In this document: piece after piece, positions 47,925-59,344 of the stretch | Layout of the letters: each line of letters begins with the position of its first letter | Position numbering within the stretch: the stretch's first letter is position 1 | Source of the DNA: Epiperipatus broadwayi | Taxonomy: Eukaryota > Onychophora > Udeonychophora > Euonychophora > Peripatidae | Length of the DNA stretch: 64,000 bases | Direction of reading: 5' to 3' | NCBI GenBank assembly: GCA_028023455.1 | Contig: JAQFVV010000319.1 | Location: 1 to 64,000, forward strand | The notes under the pieces: generated by a model | Seen by the model: the letters and a program-made list of their open reading frames with translations, nothing else | The model's database searches: none | What the model was told of the DNA's origin: nothing | Position numbers and translations under genes: made by a program

Positions 47925-50432
47925 ATGGAATGTGATAATGATATAGATAATATACATAGCAATTCAAGCTTAAATTGTCACACTCAGTCGTTCAACAGAA
48001 ACGATGGCTGAAATCTTCATAGCTATAATAACAAATCTCAGGCTCCATCTGAGATCAAAAACCTTCCCATTAGCAATGTTAAGCACCAAATAATTACTGA
48101 CAACATTAAAATGCAAGAAATTATACAAACTTCGTCAGTTATATGCAATAGTGTTGGTTTCCCATCGAGCGAAATAACAGCCAATATTAATAATACATAC
48201 GAAAACAGTAACAACACTCACCGTATTTCCCAAACTCCTTTAGGAGAAGTAAATAAACACAATTCATCCTCAACCGCGAAGCACTCTCAGAATAATTTGG
48301 AACAAAAAATAAAATATCAGCAAAATCTATCTGAAGAAAGGGAAAAAATTTTTTTTAAATCACCAGAGGTCACCAAATTCGCTGCTGTAACACCAGAGAC
48401 TGTCAACAGTATTTCAGGAGAAAAAAACGAAATAACAGATTAAAAAAAATCAACAAAATCCATTCACAAACAAATGAAAATTTCAAACTAGATGAACCTT
48501 TAATATCTACATCGTTCGCACATTTCAAAACAGACTCACAAATACAAACCCTTCCAAAAAAAATCTATATCCTATGCTAACGCTTTAAGTATCAACAAAG
48601 ACATTAAAACCGCAGAGACTAACTCGCTCAGCAATATTAATGAAATGCTTATAGGCATATCGGAATATGAAAGAGAAATCACAACAGAAGACAATCAACA
48701 CTACCAATCAATTAAGATATTAAATTATAATAATATTACTGACGAAATGCATCAAAACATAAACTATAATTTCAACAAAACTATTCCAAACATGTTCTAT
48801 AAATCTTTCAAAAATTATTACAATGACAAAACTCTAATCCTAGCAGTAACGAATAAAAACTTATCATTATACAAATTCCCTATGGAGCATTTATATTCCG
48901 TAATTAAACAACATGATTCAGGTTGGGGATTTATCAAATACTAACACATCCTAATGACAGATATGTGGCAATAGAATTTAAGACCTGGGCAGACAGGCTC
49001 CAATTTAAAAACAATATTAAAATACTGGGAAATAAAATACTTTGCACTATAGAAATGAACAGACCTATGATACTACAAGGGAAAATCAAAAACTGCCTAA
49101 CAAGATTCACTGAACAAGAGCTCCAAAATATCCTCAATCCCTATGGCACTGTATCAAAATTTAAATTTCTTCCGGACCCCATCTTGAACGGAAACATAAT
49201 ATCAAACGCAGCAATCTTCTCACTAGCCATGAAAAAAAATGTTTCTCCCACTGACATCCCTACTGTAGTTAATGCAAGAGGTTCACCAATGGTCTTAACA
49301 TTCAGGGGTGTGTGGCCTCAGTGCTTTCACTGTTTACAAAGGACACACTTTATAAAAGACTGTTTGGCACATATCTGCACTACCTGCAATCAAAAGAAAG
49401 GCAAATCCCACCACTGCAATGGAAAGAATATAGAAACAACAACCACTACAGACACCAAACAATCACCTAAAGCAGACAATAATATTGAAATCCACACTGA
49501 TAAACACAGGGCTTCAACATCAAACTATACCAAATCTATAGACATAACTCCCACAGATGTAACACCAGACCACATAATATCTAGAGATGAAGATCAAGAT
49601 GAAAATCTTTCCCAACAAACTGAAATGGAATTCCACAATAATACAACCAAAAATAAAAATGATAAACAAACAACTATATCAAATACACCTCATCTCATTT
49701 CAAACCAATACACAGATAATATTCAGTCAATAAACAGTACAACATTGGGAAAAAAGGGCTATGAATCAATGCTTGACAATCTTTCAGACTTGAAATCACT
49801 TCCAATAGAAGAAACAGACACCAGAATCAAAATAGACAAAAATAACACCCAATCACCTAAAAAGTCACAAAGTAAACAAAATACAATAACTCCACATCCA
49901 CAAAAAGAAAGTAGCAAAACCAATAAACCAAGAAAAAAATTCAATCCAGCACACACCAAAACTCCAAACCTGGGGGAAAAGGATGGTTTATCTGGACATT
50001 GGAATCAGGATCTTTCACAAGAAGTAGAGCTAACATGACAAGCTATACCAAATATTAATAAACGGAAATCAGATGTTCCGGATAAATCAAGCTCAGATGA
50101 CGATATAAATTCTGGGTTTATAACACAACTACCTACATTAAAACCAGATTTACAAGAATCACAAAGTAAACACAAAATGTCATGGGAAAAAAAAAAGAAA
50201 AACCTCTGAGCACTCTGATACAAATTCAGCACCAATGGAAGATGATCCCTATTTGGAATTACCAAATTTTATGGAAAATGAGGACCTTCCAGTACTCATG
50301 GAATCAAATCTACATCAACTCTCATTGGAAGAAGCATCAAATCAAGAAACCAATTATAGTCATTTACTTCCAAATTCTCCCCAAGACCAGGGGCCGGCTG
50401 GAGGGGCAGGGACACTATATTATGAACTATAA
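47925..50432 (+). pseudogene. LINE ORF1 (nucleic-acid-binding, CCHC), several lesions
   Basis: ORF1 proteins coat the LINE RNA. The frame starts at ATG 47925. It is broken by TGA at 48009-48011, a shift near 48440 in an A-run, further shifts near 48570 and 48930, and a change of phase near 50040. A stretch in 48923-49350 resembles an RRM-like fold (YVAIEFKTWADRLQF, LPDPILNGN). Then come two zinc knuckles: C134-x2-C137-x4-H142-x4-C147 (residues of the 371-codon frame starting 48923) and a second starting C152-x2-C155. A long Ser/Thr/Asn/Lys-rich tail follows, ending in an acidic segment (MEDDPYLELPNFMENEDLPV) that stops at TAA 50430-50432. The stop overlaps the ORF2 start. Confidence 0.82.
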
Positions 50433-51426
50433 AATTGCAGGGATTAATGTCCATGGCCTCAACTCATTGGCCCGTGCTCATGCAATTAGAAATTGGATAA
50501 GCATTAACTCTCCCCACATCCTTCTAATGGAGGAAACCAAATTCCATAATAACACTGACACTAAAATAAAAACATTAATTGCCACTATGGGCTTCACTAA
50601 ATTTTCAGTTCGACATTCAGCAGCTGGAGGGTTTGGAGTATTAATTAACAAAAAATTTCCTCCAAACAAATTCTGCATTCTCTATTTGGATAACAACTTA
50701 ATCTTATTAGAAATAGACTATTGGGGCTACAGCATAAATCTAGCTTATATATACACTTCAAACAATCCTACTATCTATCACAAAATAATTCAGATTTTAA
50801 ATGCTATCCTTAGCAACAAATCAGGCTCTTTACTTATATTGGGAGATTTTAACACCACATATGGTCGCTTTAACCTAAAATTTCTTCCACTGATAAATAG
50901 AAACTTGATGTGTGGGGAAGGATTCCTTCCTCCTGGATCCCACTCCTTTTACACCAAATCCCACCAAACCCTAATAGACCTATTATATTATTCACCAGAT
51001 TTACATTTTCATCTAAATGCAAAACTTTTACTGGTGTCGTTTTCGGACCATATGGCCCTTGTAGTTACTCTTGAAACCATGGCTGGCCTCCCAACCCCAG
51101 AGGCTCTTCACAAAACCATGCAGATGGTAACAAAATCAAACATGACAGAGGCCATAGTGTCCGAATCTTATATATATTTTCACAAAATCAACATTCTTTC
51201 AAGACCAGCTGAAGAAGCCAGGTTTTCATTTATAGGCATCCTACAGACAACATTAAAACACCACACCATGAAAGTCAAAGGCCCTAATGGCCTTTTCAGA
51301 GATCTTCTACAAATAGAGAATCAGCTTCAGATGCTCCAAAGTCAACCTATCAAAACACAAGATATATATAGTCTTAAAAACATACCGATCAAGACAAAAA
51401 TCCCTGGCAGAATACCTATCCATTAG
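50422..51426 (+). pseudogene. LINE ORF2 endonuclease domain
   Basis: Most likely start is ATG 50422, inside the end of ORF1 (ATGAACTATAA), because the endonuclease fold begins five codons on with IAGINVHGLNS. The domain nicks target DNA to prime reverse transcription. Conserved points are visible: Asn in INVHGLNS, Glu in EETKF, GDFN, and SDH in LVSFSDHMALVV, so the catalytic set looks complete. After the domain comes a linker rich in Gln/Lys. The frame ends at 51426, where a frameshift moves coding to another phase near 51420-51476. An open frame upstream to 50182 exists but belongs to the ORF1 region. Confidence 0.88.
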
Positions 51427-52854
51427 GAGAGCCAAATGTTATTTATCACAACAACATCACTGGACAAAAGGCTACTTGAGATGGGCACTTGAAGGGAAAA
51501 ATAACAAAACCACTCCCACCTCCATCATTGCAGATGAGAAAACCTTACTGGGAACACCTATGATGAACACAATAAAAGAACACTTCCGGAAAAGAATGCA
51601 AACCTCAATCTTCAATGGCACACAATCCTGGTCTGAAGTTGATCCACAAGCACCACATGGGATGACAGAAAACCTACTCCAACAGAAAATATCTTCCCTT
51701 CCAGATGGTGTACATCCTGGATTACATGGGATTCCCAGATTCCTAATCCTACACCTCAATCAATTTGCAATTCCCATAATGAAGAAGATGGTGGATTACC
51801 TAGCAACTGGTAATAGAGTGATACCTAACCTTTACCCAGTGGCGCTAGTTCCATTTATAAAAAAAATCAGGTTATGGATCTTTCAAACATCAGACCTATT
51901 TCCATGACACCCCTGCTAATTAAAATTGTAGAGTCTGTGATCAAAGACCTTATCCAACCAAATGTCTTAAAGCACATATCTAACAACCAATATGCCAAGA
52001 AGGGATCCTCTACTGCACATGCAATGGGCAACATAATCTCCATCATTGACTATGTCAGAATCCACCGGAAGTCAGGGCCGATAGCTATTCAACTGGACAT
52101 TGCTACAGCCTTTGACTCAGTACATATAGACATACTCTTAAATATTTTGGCCGAGTATGATGTTCCTGCAGCTGCTGTCCAGATCATAAGCAATTTTCTA
52201 TACAACAGGGAAATTTTTATCACTATGGATGGTAATATCACCTCCAGATTTAAACCGACACAAGCTCTCCCTCAGGGTTCCCCCCTCAGTGCCCTATGCT
52301 TCATCGCATATATAAATCCTCTCCTGATGGATTTAGAAAAAAATCTACCAGGTCTTTTTATACCCAATTTAAGCAGAGAATTCAACACGTTTGCCTACAT
52401 GGATGATGTAATGATCATCCTACCATCAAGAAAACATATTCCTTTGCTACAAACAATATTAAGCCGCTATACTGAGAAATACAGGCTGCATTTCAACCCC
52501 AGCAAGTCTGCCTCCTGGCAAATTGTTTCAGGAAGGAAAATTAACACCCTCTTCTCTGCCAAGCCACAGAGATATCTTGGGTTTTCCATATTCAAATCTA
52601 CCACAGCAATGACCAAAGAGATTTGGGATAACATCCTAGAAACAACAAACAAATTCATCACTTCCTTGTCACAAGTCCACCTTTCCCTCCCTGGCAAGGT
52701 AGCACTAATTAACATGAATGTGATGCCAAAAATAGCATACTTTCTGCCATTTATCAAATGCAACAAAAGCTTCATAAATAAAATAAATGGCTTGTGCTCA
52801 AGGCTTTTCTGGAAAGGTAAAACGGTCGCGATCAGCCTCAAAGGCACTCAGTGA
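51427..52854 (+). pseudogene. LINE ORF2 reverse transcriptase, frameshifted
   Basis: Coding continues in frame 2 (about 51430-51880; LPDGVHPGLHGIPRFLIL at the RT entry, then VALVPFIKK) and returns to frame 1 at about 51874 (DLSNIRPISM). The palm is well preserved: AIQLDIATAFDSV (motif A Asp), LPQGSPLSALCF (motif B) and FAYMDDVMII (motif C, YMDD). Thumb-like sequence follows with KTLFSAKPQRYLGFSI-type residues. A TGA at 52852-52854 ends the frame, and the same phase resumes just after it. A two-frameshift detour around 51430-51880 is the main lesion. Confidence 0.9.
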
Positions 52855-53652
52855 CCAAGAAAGCTAAATGGTCTTGCTCTCCACTCCATTCAGGCATTGA
52901 TTTACCAAAAAACCCACAATGTCATACACAACTTGGTAGCATCATATGGTTTTAACACAATTCTCCAAAAAACATTCCTTCAAAAGGTAACACCCACTGA
53001 CCGACCCCCACCAGACAGACAAACATGGATCACTAGAAGCACAAGCTTTATCAAACAGCACTGCTCCATAAATGACTCCACATTCAATTCTAAAATATCA
53101 TTATGGCAAGCATACACAATCCTCCATCTAATCTTACATCCTATAATCAACACATTTTATTACAATAATCAGAAACTGGTATCCAACTTTAAAAGATGGA
53201 GTCTAGGGGCCAAATACCTAGACTTCCTCATTAAATACAACATTAATGGACTACCTACTAATCACTTCCTCTTTTACAAACATGGTCACAACATAGACCC
53301 TACTTGCAGCATTTGCATGAATGGCGATGAGACATTGGAACACCTTTTCTCACAATGTATGGGATTCAGAGTGATCCGAGAAATCATACTCTCCATCACC
53401 AAGATAGATTTCCAACTGATCTCATCTCTGAAAGATAGTATCAATACTAAAACCTATACAATAATACATCTCTCGGTGTTTTTGAACTATGCCATATGGG
53501 TTATATGTTGTAAACTAATCATGGAACACCCACAACCTAATATAAAACAGGTTTTTTCCAAAACAATGATTAAAATCCAGAAGAGAGACCAACTCCTGGC
53601 ATCGTCGAAAACATTTGAAGACACTTGGACATTATACAATATGCCAAACTAA
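52855..53652 (+). pseudogene. LINE ORF2 C-terminal domain
   Basis: In phase with the RT frame after the TGA at 52852. Carries LNGLALHSIQALIYQKTHNV at its start and the zf-RVT-like finger C-x2-C...H-x4-C (CSICMNGDETLEHLFSQC). It ends at TAA 53650-53652. This C-terminal finger is usual for L1-type ORF2. Only the leading stop separates it from RT, so a single nonsense mutation explains the break. Confidence 0.85.
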
Positions 53653-53847
53653 CAACAAGGCAAAAGGGGGGGGGGCTAACAATCAGATAACAAATATGTG
53701 AAAGATCTAATGTTCACACCATATTGGACAACATAGACTCATCAGAACCCAAATGGAAATAACAAGATAGTAGAACAACAATGTAAACCCCAATTGTATG
53801 ATTACACATCACTGTATACATTAGAAATAATAAATTATTATTGAAAC
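53653..53847 (+). other. LINE 3' UTR
   Basis: Includes a G9 run (near 53667) and ends in GAAATAATAAATTATTATTG before the target-site duplication. No poly-A tail. Confidence 0.75.
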
Positions 53848-53862
53848 TAATATGTATTAATA

Positions 53863-55716
53863 TGTCTATTATTAAGATTTGTGATTTATTATTATAACTC
53901 TTAGTTAGAGGGATAATCCCAAAACCAAATGTAAAATATATATTTTTAAAAATAAGTTAATTAGGTTTTTTTATTTGTTGATACTCTACGAAATAGTGTT
54001 GAAAGTGGTGTTCCCACCATTTGAGATTTAGCAATATACTTTTTAAATATTTTTTTAAATTATAATACTGATTTTTGAGATTTATTGTATACTTTTGAAA
54101 GTTATACCCTATATATTACATATACAGACACAGGTATATATAAGCCTGTGTGTTTCAGCTATAAAGGATTTTTGTAAATATCATTTACGATTTTTTTTTT
54201 AAAAATGCCTTAACATAAGTTAATTTTTTTGAGATTTAAAATTACAATGTTTGATTATCACTATAAATTACCGTTTTTGATTTATTTTACAGGATTGTGT
54301 AATTTTTTTTTAATTTTCAATATTACGTTCTTCTTTTCCTTTTTTTTCTTTTCCCACACTTTTTTCCATTGTAGCATTTTAGGCTGTTTAATGTTACATT
54401 ACAATGTTTGATTTATAGCATTATAGTTTTTAAATATTGTTTTTTAAAATACTGATTTAGTATATACTTTTGAAGACAGGAATAAGCTTTCTTTTTGCAA
54501 ATAGCATTTATGATTTTTTTTAAATGCCTTAAGATACATTAATTTTTTGAGATTTACTATTACAATGCTTGATTGATAGCGTTTTTTATTTTTTTAATTT
54601 TTAAACATAAGTTAATTTTTTGAGATTTATTATTAATCAATGGATTTATAGCGTTTTTGATTTTTTAATTTTTTGAGATTTACTATTACAATGTTTGGAT
54701 TTATAGCGTTTTTGATTTTTTAATTTTTTGAGATTTACTATTACAATGTTTGGCTTTATAACGTTTTTGATTTTTTAATTTTTTGAGATTTACTATTACA
54801 ATGCTTGATTTATAGCGTTTTTGATTTTTTTAATTTTCCAACATAAGTTAATTTTTTGAGATTTATTATTAATCAATGGATTTATAGCGTTTTTGATTTT
54901 TTAATTTTTTGAGATTTACTATTACAATGTTTGGATTTATAGCGTTTTTGATTTTTTAATTTTTTGAGATTTACTATTACAATGTTTGGATTTATAGCGT
55001 TTTTGATTTTTTAATTTTTTGAGATTTACTATTACAATGTTTGGATTTATAGCGTTTTTGATTTTTTAATTTTTTGAGCTTTACTATTACAATGCTTGGA
55101 TTTGTAGCCTTTTTTAATTTTTTGAGATTTACTATTACAATGCTTGGATTTATTGTGTTTTTGATTTTTTAATTTTTTGAGATTTACTATTACAATGCTT
55201 GGATTTGTAGCATTTTTAATTTTTTGAGTTTTTCTATTACAATGCTTGGATTTATAGTGTTTTTGATTTTTTAATTTTTTGAGATTTACTATTACAATGC
55301 TTGATTTATAGAGTTTTTGATTTTTTTTATTTTCCAACAAATTAATTTTTTGAAATTTTCTATTAATCAATGTTTGGATTTATAGCGTTTTTGATTTTTT
55401 ATTTTTTTGAGATTTACTATTACAATGCTTGGATTTATAGTGTTATTTTAATTTTTTTTGATTGTATAGCCTCAGGCTATTTAAGGCCCCATGTTTCTCT
55501 CTTTCCCAGCACTTTTTTAGTGTGATGCCTCCGGCTATTTAATTTTCATGTTACTTTCTCGTCTCCTCCCATTTTTATTTGTTGTGCCTTAGGCGATTTA
55601 TTTTTTTGAAAACTGGGTGTTTCTATTCAATGTCATTTATCGCTTGCATGTGCCAGCAGTGTTTTTGGGTGTTTTAAAATTCAAAATGGCTGAGCGTGTA
55701 CTATATCAGCACCAAT
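53863..55716. repeat. Foldback C right arm, outer part
   Basis: Reverse complement of 45222-46344, but longer because of the expanded 55 bp array. The outer end (CTATATCAGCACC) lies against the LTR of the next gypsy element. Confidence 0.9.
54540..55445. repeat. 55 bp tandem repeat array
   Basis: About fifteen units of GAGATTTACTATTACAATG(T/C)TTGGATTTATAGCG then TTTTTGATTTTTTAATTTTT, measured as 55 bp between units at 54675 and 54730. Some units are fused to a variant with ATTATTAATCAATGG. The left arm has three to four units. The minus-strand frame at 55047-55370 is repeat read-through, not a gene. Confidence 0.9.
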
Positions 55717-56297
55717 CAATCTATATATAAGTCAATATCATCATGGTTAAAGTCTTCTACTTACTCACACTATTAATGATTAATTGGATTGCTATTTACC
55801 TAATTCTGGCAAATATTCTTTTAGTCTGTGAGATCTTGAGGCACATAAAAATTATAATCAGATCAGGGTGATCTGTTTATTCCCTAATTGTCTTGATTAC
55901 CTTCAGGAGCCATGATCCTGCATCTGGAAACAAATTCCCACTATTCTTCTGCTGCTTCATATAAATATGCAACCTAGTTGTGCAAATACATGAGGAGTAG
56001 AGAAAAAAGATATTGAAGCAGTCTTTTTTCCTCTGCTTAAATAGTTTTCTTTATCTTTAGTTTTCTGGAGTAACCTAACAGTTCATCTGTATCCAGATGG
56101 AAGGTTTTTTATTTTATCTCTTAGGTTTTTTTGGTGACAATTGAGTTCCTATGCAATCACAAGATTTACTTTAATTTTATTCTCTTTATTCACATAATGT
56201 TTTAATTATTTTTGTTTTATTATTAAACTATTTTTAGTCAGTAACTTTAGTATTGTAAATTTAATGCACATTTTACTAGCAAATAATTGATATTCCA
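55714..56297 (-). repeat. 3' LTR of the second gypsy
   Basis: Read on the minus strand it starts TGGAATATCAATTATTTGCT. Direct repeat of 60371-60963 with scattered differences. Confidence 0.85.
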
Positions 56298-56309
56298 ATC
56301 CTCCCCTTA
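56298..56309 (-). other. Polypurine tract
   Basis: Minus strand AAGGGGAGGAT lies immediately before the TGGAATATC start of the 3' LTR, the standard site for plus-strand priming. It fixes the LTR edge. Confidence 0.8.
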
Positions 56310-56635
56310 CTCAAGAAATTCTTTGTGTTACATGTAATCCTGTAATTTTTTGGTTTATATTTATTCTGCTGGGATCTGGGTGATCTTTGCATTTCCCTGG
56401 GTTGTATCTCAGTTTTTGATTCAGCTTTACTATGATCTTGCGGTTGTAGATTTTCTTGTTTTTCAGCATCTTGATTTATCTGTTGACATTCTCATTCCCT
56501 GGTCTGTTTTTCCAATTATTCAATGTCTGCTTTATTGTCACTGGATATAGTGTCTCCTCTATTGTTCAATAATGAACATGGTTTATTTTTTATCATTTCC
56601 ATCTTTGATGATTACTATTTGTCTGGATTGCTTTC

Positions 56636-57560
56636 CTATAATTGTACCTTCAATCCATTTTTTTGCAACATATCATGTAACCATATTTTTTCATCAATTT
56701 GGAATGTTTTTCCTTTGCTTGTATGATGAAAATGCTTATCCTTTAGTATTAACATGTCCATTTTAATGCACATTTTTCTGTGAATCAGTAACTCAGCTGG
56801 TGATTTGTCTGTAGTTGTAGATGACATTGAGTATTGATACAGCATTGCTTCATATAAAACTTCTTGAATGTTATTATTCAAAGATTTTCTTATTGCTTTT
56901 TAAATTGTTTGTATAGCCTTCATGAGGTCATTGGATTCTGGGTGGTAGCTGGGTGCACATATGTCTGATTCCATTGTTGTTCAGGCATTCTACCATCTCT
57001 TGCACTGTAAATCCAGTGCCATTGTCAATGACTATTACTTCTGGTAATCCATGTCATGGGAAAATAGCTTTTAGTATTTTTATTGTTTCATAAGCATTCA
57101 TATTTTTGACAATATAATATTCGACTCATTTTGAATATACATCAACCATTACTAACAATATTTTGTCATTAATAGGGCCTGCATGGTTCATGTGGAGTCT
57201 CTTCCACAGTTTTTTGTTTTAGGCCAGGGTATATATTCCTTCAGTTTCATGTTGCTCTGTGATTGACATGCTGAACATTTTTTAATATAATTTTCCAGGG
57301 TGGTCTTCATGTAATAAGTTTAGAACTTTATTTCTTCCTACTGATGGTAAAACTATCCAGTTCCCATTAATATACACTCTTTACAAAATGATAGATCATT
57401 TATATTAGTCGAAAAAGCTGACACCACACTTTGTGGCTTCTTTGTTGACCAGCCATTCCTAATCCAGCTGTTTAGCAACTGGTATCTTATATTTTTTTTG
57501 TTCATTTCCCCACTATTTTACTGTTGACAATCTCAGACTGCATAGAATCAATATGGTTAA
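56636..57560 (-). pseudogene. pol: Integrase remnant of the second gypsy
   Basis: Broken minus-strand frames follow gypsy integrase. HMNHAGPINDKILLVMVDVY (near 57190) has Asn where the first catalytic Asp is usual. LPEVIVIDNGTGFT (near 57040) keeps the second Asp. HPESNDLMKAIQT has lost the usual AER. The segment 56636-56881 (SMSSTTTDKSPAELL, DEKIW) is the C-terminal part. Inactive. Confidence 0.75.
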
Positions 57561-57569
57561 TCTCTTATC

Positions 57570-57827
57570 TCATTCATCAGTGGTACCCATCTGTTGGAGT
57601 TTCTGGACAATGTGCCTGCATGCTGCATCTTTTCCCTTCTTGTATACTAGATGGTAGTCATATGATGCCAGTATATTTCTCCATTTTAGCATTCTCAGAG
57701 TCAGATGTACAGGGGCTAGATTATTGCTTGCCAGTATACCTAGTAATGGCTTATGATCTGATATGTATTGAAACGATCTGCCATATATATATTTGTGGAA
57801 TTTCTTTAATCCAAATATTATTGCCAA
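57570..57827 (-). pseudogene. pol: RNase H remnant of the second gypsy
   Basis: MAIIFGLKKFHKYIYGRSFQ, ISDHKPLLGI and YDYHLVYKKGKDAACRH follow the RNase H core. DHKPLLGI is the motif with the third acidic residue; the last Asp of the ADxLSRLP motif is altered. It sits between RT and integrase as expected. Confidence 0.8.
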
Positions 57828-57955
57828 AGCCTATTTATATATCAGACTAGTTTTTCTCAGCTTTGGAGAGGGTTCTGGACATGTGTACAATAGACCATTT
57901 TCTATTATTGCATGGATGACAGAACCACCCCCATTCTGAGGCATGTGGTATAGAG

Positions 57956-58892
57956 TTACTTCTTAATTATTGTCAAAATGGGCCAGTAATTTTTCTGATG
58001 ACTGTAGGTCTTTAGTGCATCTAAAAGCATTATCATAGATTTTTTATTACTGCCACTTTTGATTCTTTTTAAGTAACTTGAACAGGGGTTTACTACATTG
58101 GCTTTATCCTGTATGAATGGTTCAAAGTATATATCAGACCTAAAAATGAGCTGCAATTCTTTGACATTCCTTGGTTTTTTGGTCTTTTTTACAGCATTTA
58201 CTTTTTCAGGCAAAGGGGACACCTTTTTTTGCCAGAGATTAAATGTCCTAAAAATGTTATTTTTTTGTGTTCCATACACTTTTCTAGGCAATTAGTTTTA
58301 CTCTGAAATTATTTAACTTTGCACATACCCTAATCAATTTTTGATGCCAGTTCTCTTCTGCATCTGCTGTTGCTAATATATTATCAAAATAGGGTTTGAT
58401 GCTTTCAAATCCCTGCAATAGTGAATCAATTTTCACCTGAAATATATTCGGGGTTGTAGATATGCTGAATGCCACTCTATTGCACTTAAATAATCTAAAA
58501 GGTGTTGTGATCATTAATATTTTGGCAGTTTTCTGTCACTGGGATCTGGTGAAAAGCTAAATTTAAATCAAGCTTTGCAAAATAGTATGCTTTTAGTAAA
58601 CTTGCCAGTACCTTTCTTACATCAGGTACAGGGTATGCTCCCTTATTTATTACTTCTTCACAGTTATTCTATAGTCATTGCATATGTGTATATCTTGATT
58701 GAGTTTTGTAACTATGGCTATATGTATAGCCCAGTCAACTATTTCTACTGGTGTCAACTTGCCTTTATTGACCAATGACCAAATTTTCATTTCTACTTTT
58801 GTTCTTTTAGTGTATGATATCTTTGGTGGTTTACAAATTGTGGGGAATGCCTTATCAACTAGCTCCACCTCTACTAGACTTATATCTATCAT
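57956..58892 (-). pseudogene. pol: Reverse transcriptase remnant of the second gypsy
   Basis: Three open pieces give the RT order: 58650-58892 (PPKISYTKRTKVEMKIWSLV, usual PVRRVP-type entry, then VTKLNQDIHICNDYR), 58284-58514 (ITTPFRLFKCNRVAFSIS; YFDNILAT at the catalytic YxDD site, second Asp now Asn) and 57956-58291 (KVSPLPEKVNAVKKTKKPRN, connection region). Several frameshifts separate them. Confidence 0.82.
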
Positions 58893-59129
58893 GCCTAATT
58901 CATCAGTAAATAGGTCTGGATATTTATTTTTAACTTTCTTTGAGGGAAATTTTTTTATTACAATACTTGAATTCCAATTGCCTAAAACCAGTCCCTGCTT
59001 ATTATAGGGCTGAATCTCCCTTGTACTACATATAATAGCAATCTATTTATTTTGTCTCTAACTGTATTTTCTGCAGTAAGTTTAATGCATTGTCACTTAC
59101 ATTCTGAGCTTTTGCATTAGTTTTTTCAA

Positions 59130-59340
59130 GAGTCCACTGCTGATATTGCTCTCCAGTCTGTCTGATATAGATATCCCCAATCCACTAGCTATTTCCATAT
59201 TCAGTTTAACTCCACAAATTTTCAATTTAATCATAAATTGTTGTTGTCCATCCATACTCATATTTCTAATAGTAAAATTTTTATTATTAGGTTTACCTCC
59301 CCTATTCTTTTGACCCCACTCTTTCTCTTGATTTCAGTCA
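59130..59340 (-). pseudogene. pol: Protease remnant of the second gypsy
   Basis: KICGVKLNMEIASGLGISIS corresponds to the family motif around the active-site Asp-Thr-Gly (usual MEIDTGSGxSIIS). The Asp is gone (Ala-Ser-Gly), so it would be inactive. Confidence 0.65.
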
Positions 59341-59344
59341 TTAT

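Larger units (their letters stand above)
47787..53847 (+). mobile_element. L1/Tx1-like LINE, full length but decayed
   Basis: The element is bounded by a 15 bp target-site duplication (47772-47786 and 53848-53862) and has a short 5' UTR, two ORFs and a 3' UTR. The 3' end is an AATAATAAATTATTATTGAA run rather than poly-A, and a G9 run lies at about 53667. ORF1 has an RRM-like stretch and CCHC knuckles. ORF2 has an apurinic-type endonuclease, RT and a C-terminal zinc finger. ORF1 and ORF2 overlap by 11 bp. Several nonsense and frameshift lesions, many in A-runs, disable both ORFs. Clade placement (L1/Tx1 group rather than Jockey/R1) is from motif style only. Confidence 0.9.
45222..55716. mobile_element. 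Foldback C: long inverted-repeat element, split by a LINE
   Basis: The left arm (45222-47040) is the reverse complement of the right arm (47117-47786 plus 53863-55716) around a 76 bp loop (47041-47116). The right arm is interrupted by a 6.06 kb LINE. Removing the LINE restores continuous pairing, so the palindrome came first. Both arms hold a 55 bp tandem repeat, expanded in the right arm. The outer ends read GGCTGATATAGTACGTGCTC and its complement. No transposase-like frame is seen, so it is nonautonomous. Architecture resembles Drosophila foldback (FB) elements, whose long inverted repeats also contain tandem units; family identity is not shown. Confidence 0.88.

Noticed and set aside
52467-52847. 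Minus-strand 126-codon frame inside the LINE RT
   Set aside because: Antisense shadow of the conserved RT frame with no independent motif.
55047-55370. Minus-strand 107-codon frame rich in Lys/Asn/Gln with repeated motifs
   Set aside because: It is read-through of the 55 bp tandem array; the repeats are in DNA and periodicity is not a multiple that implies selection on protein.
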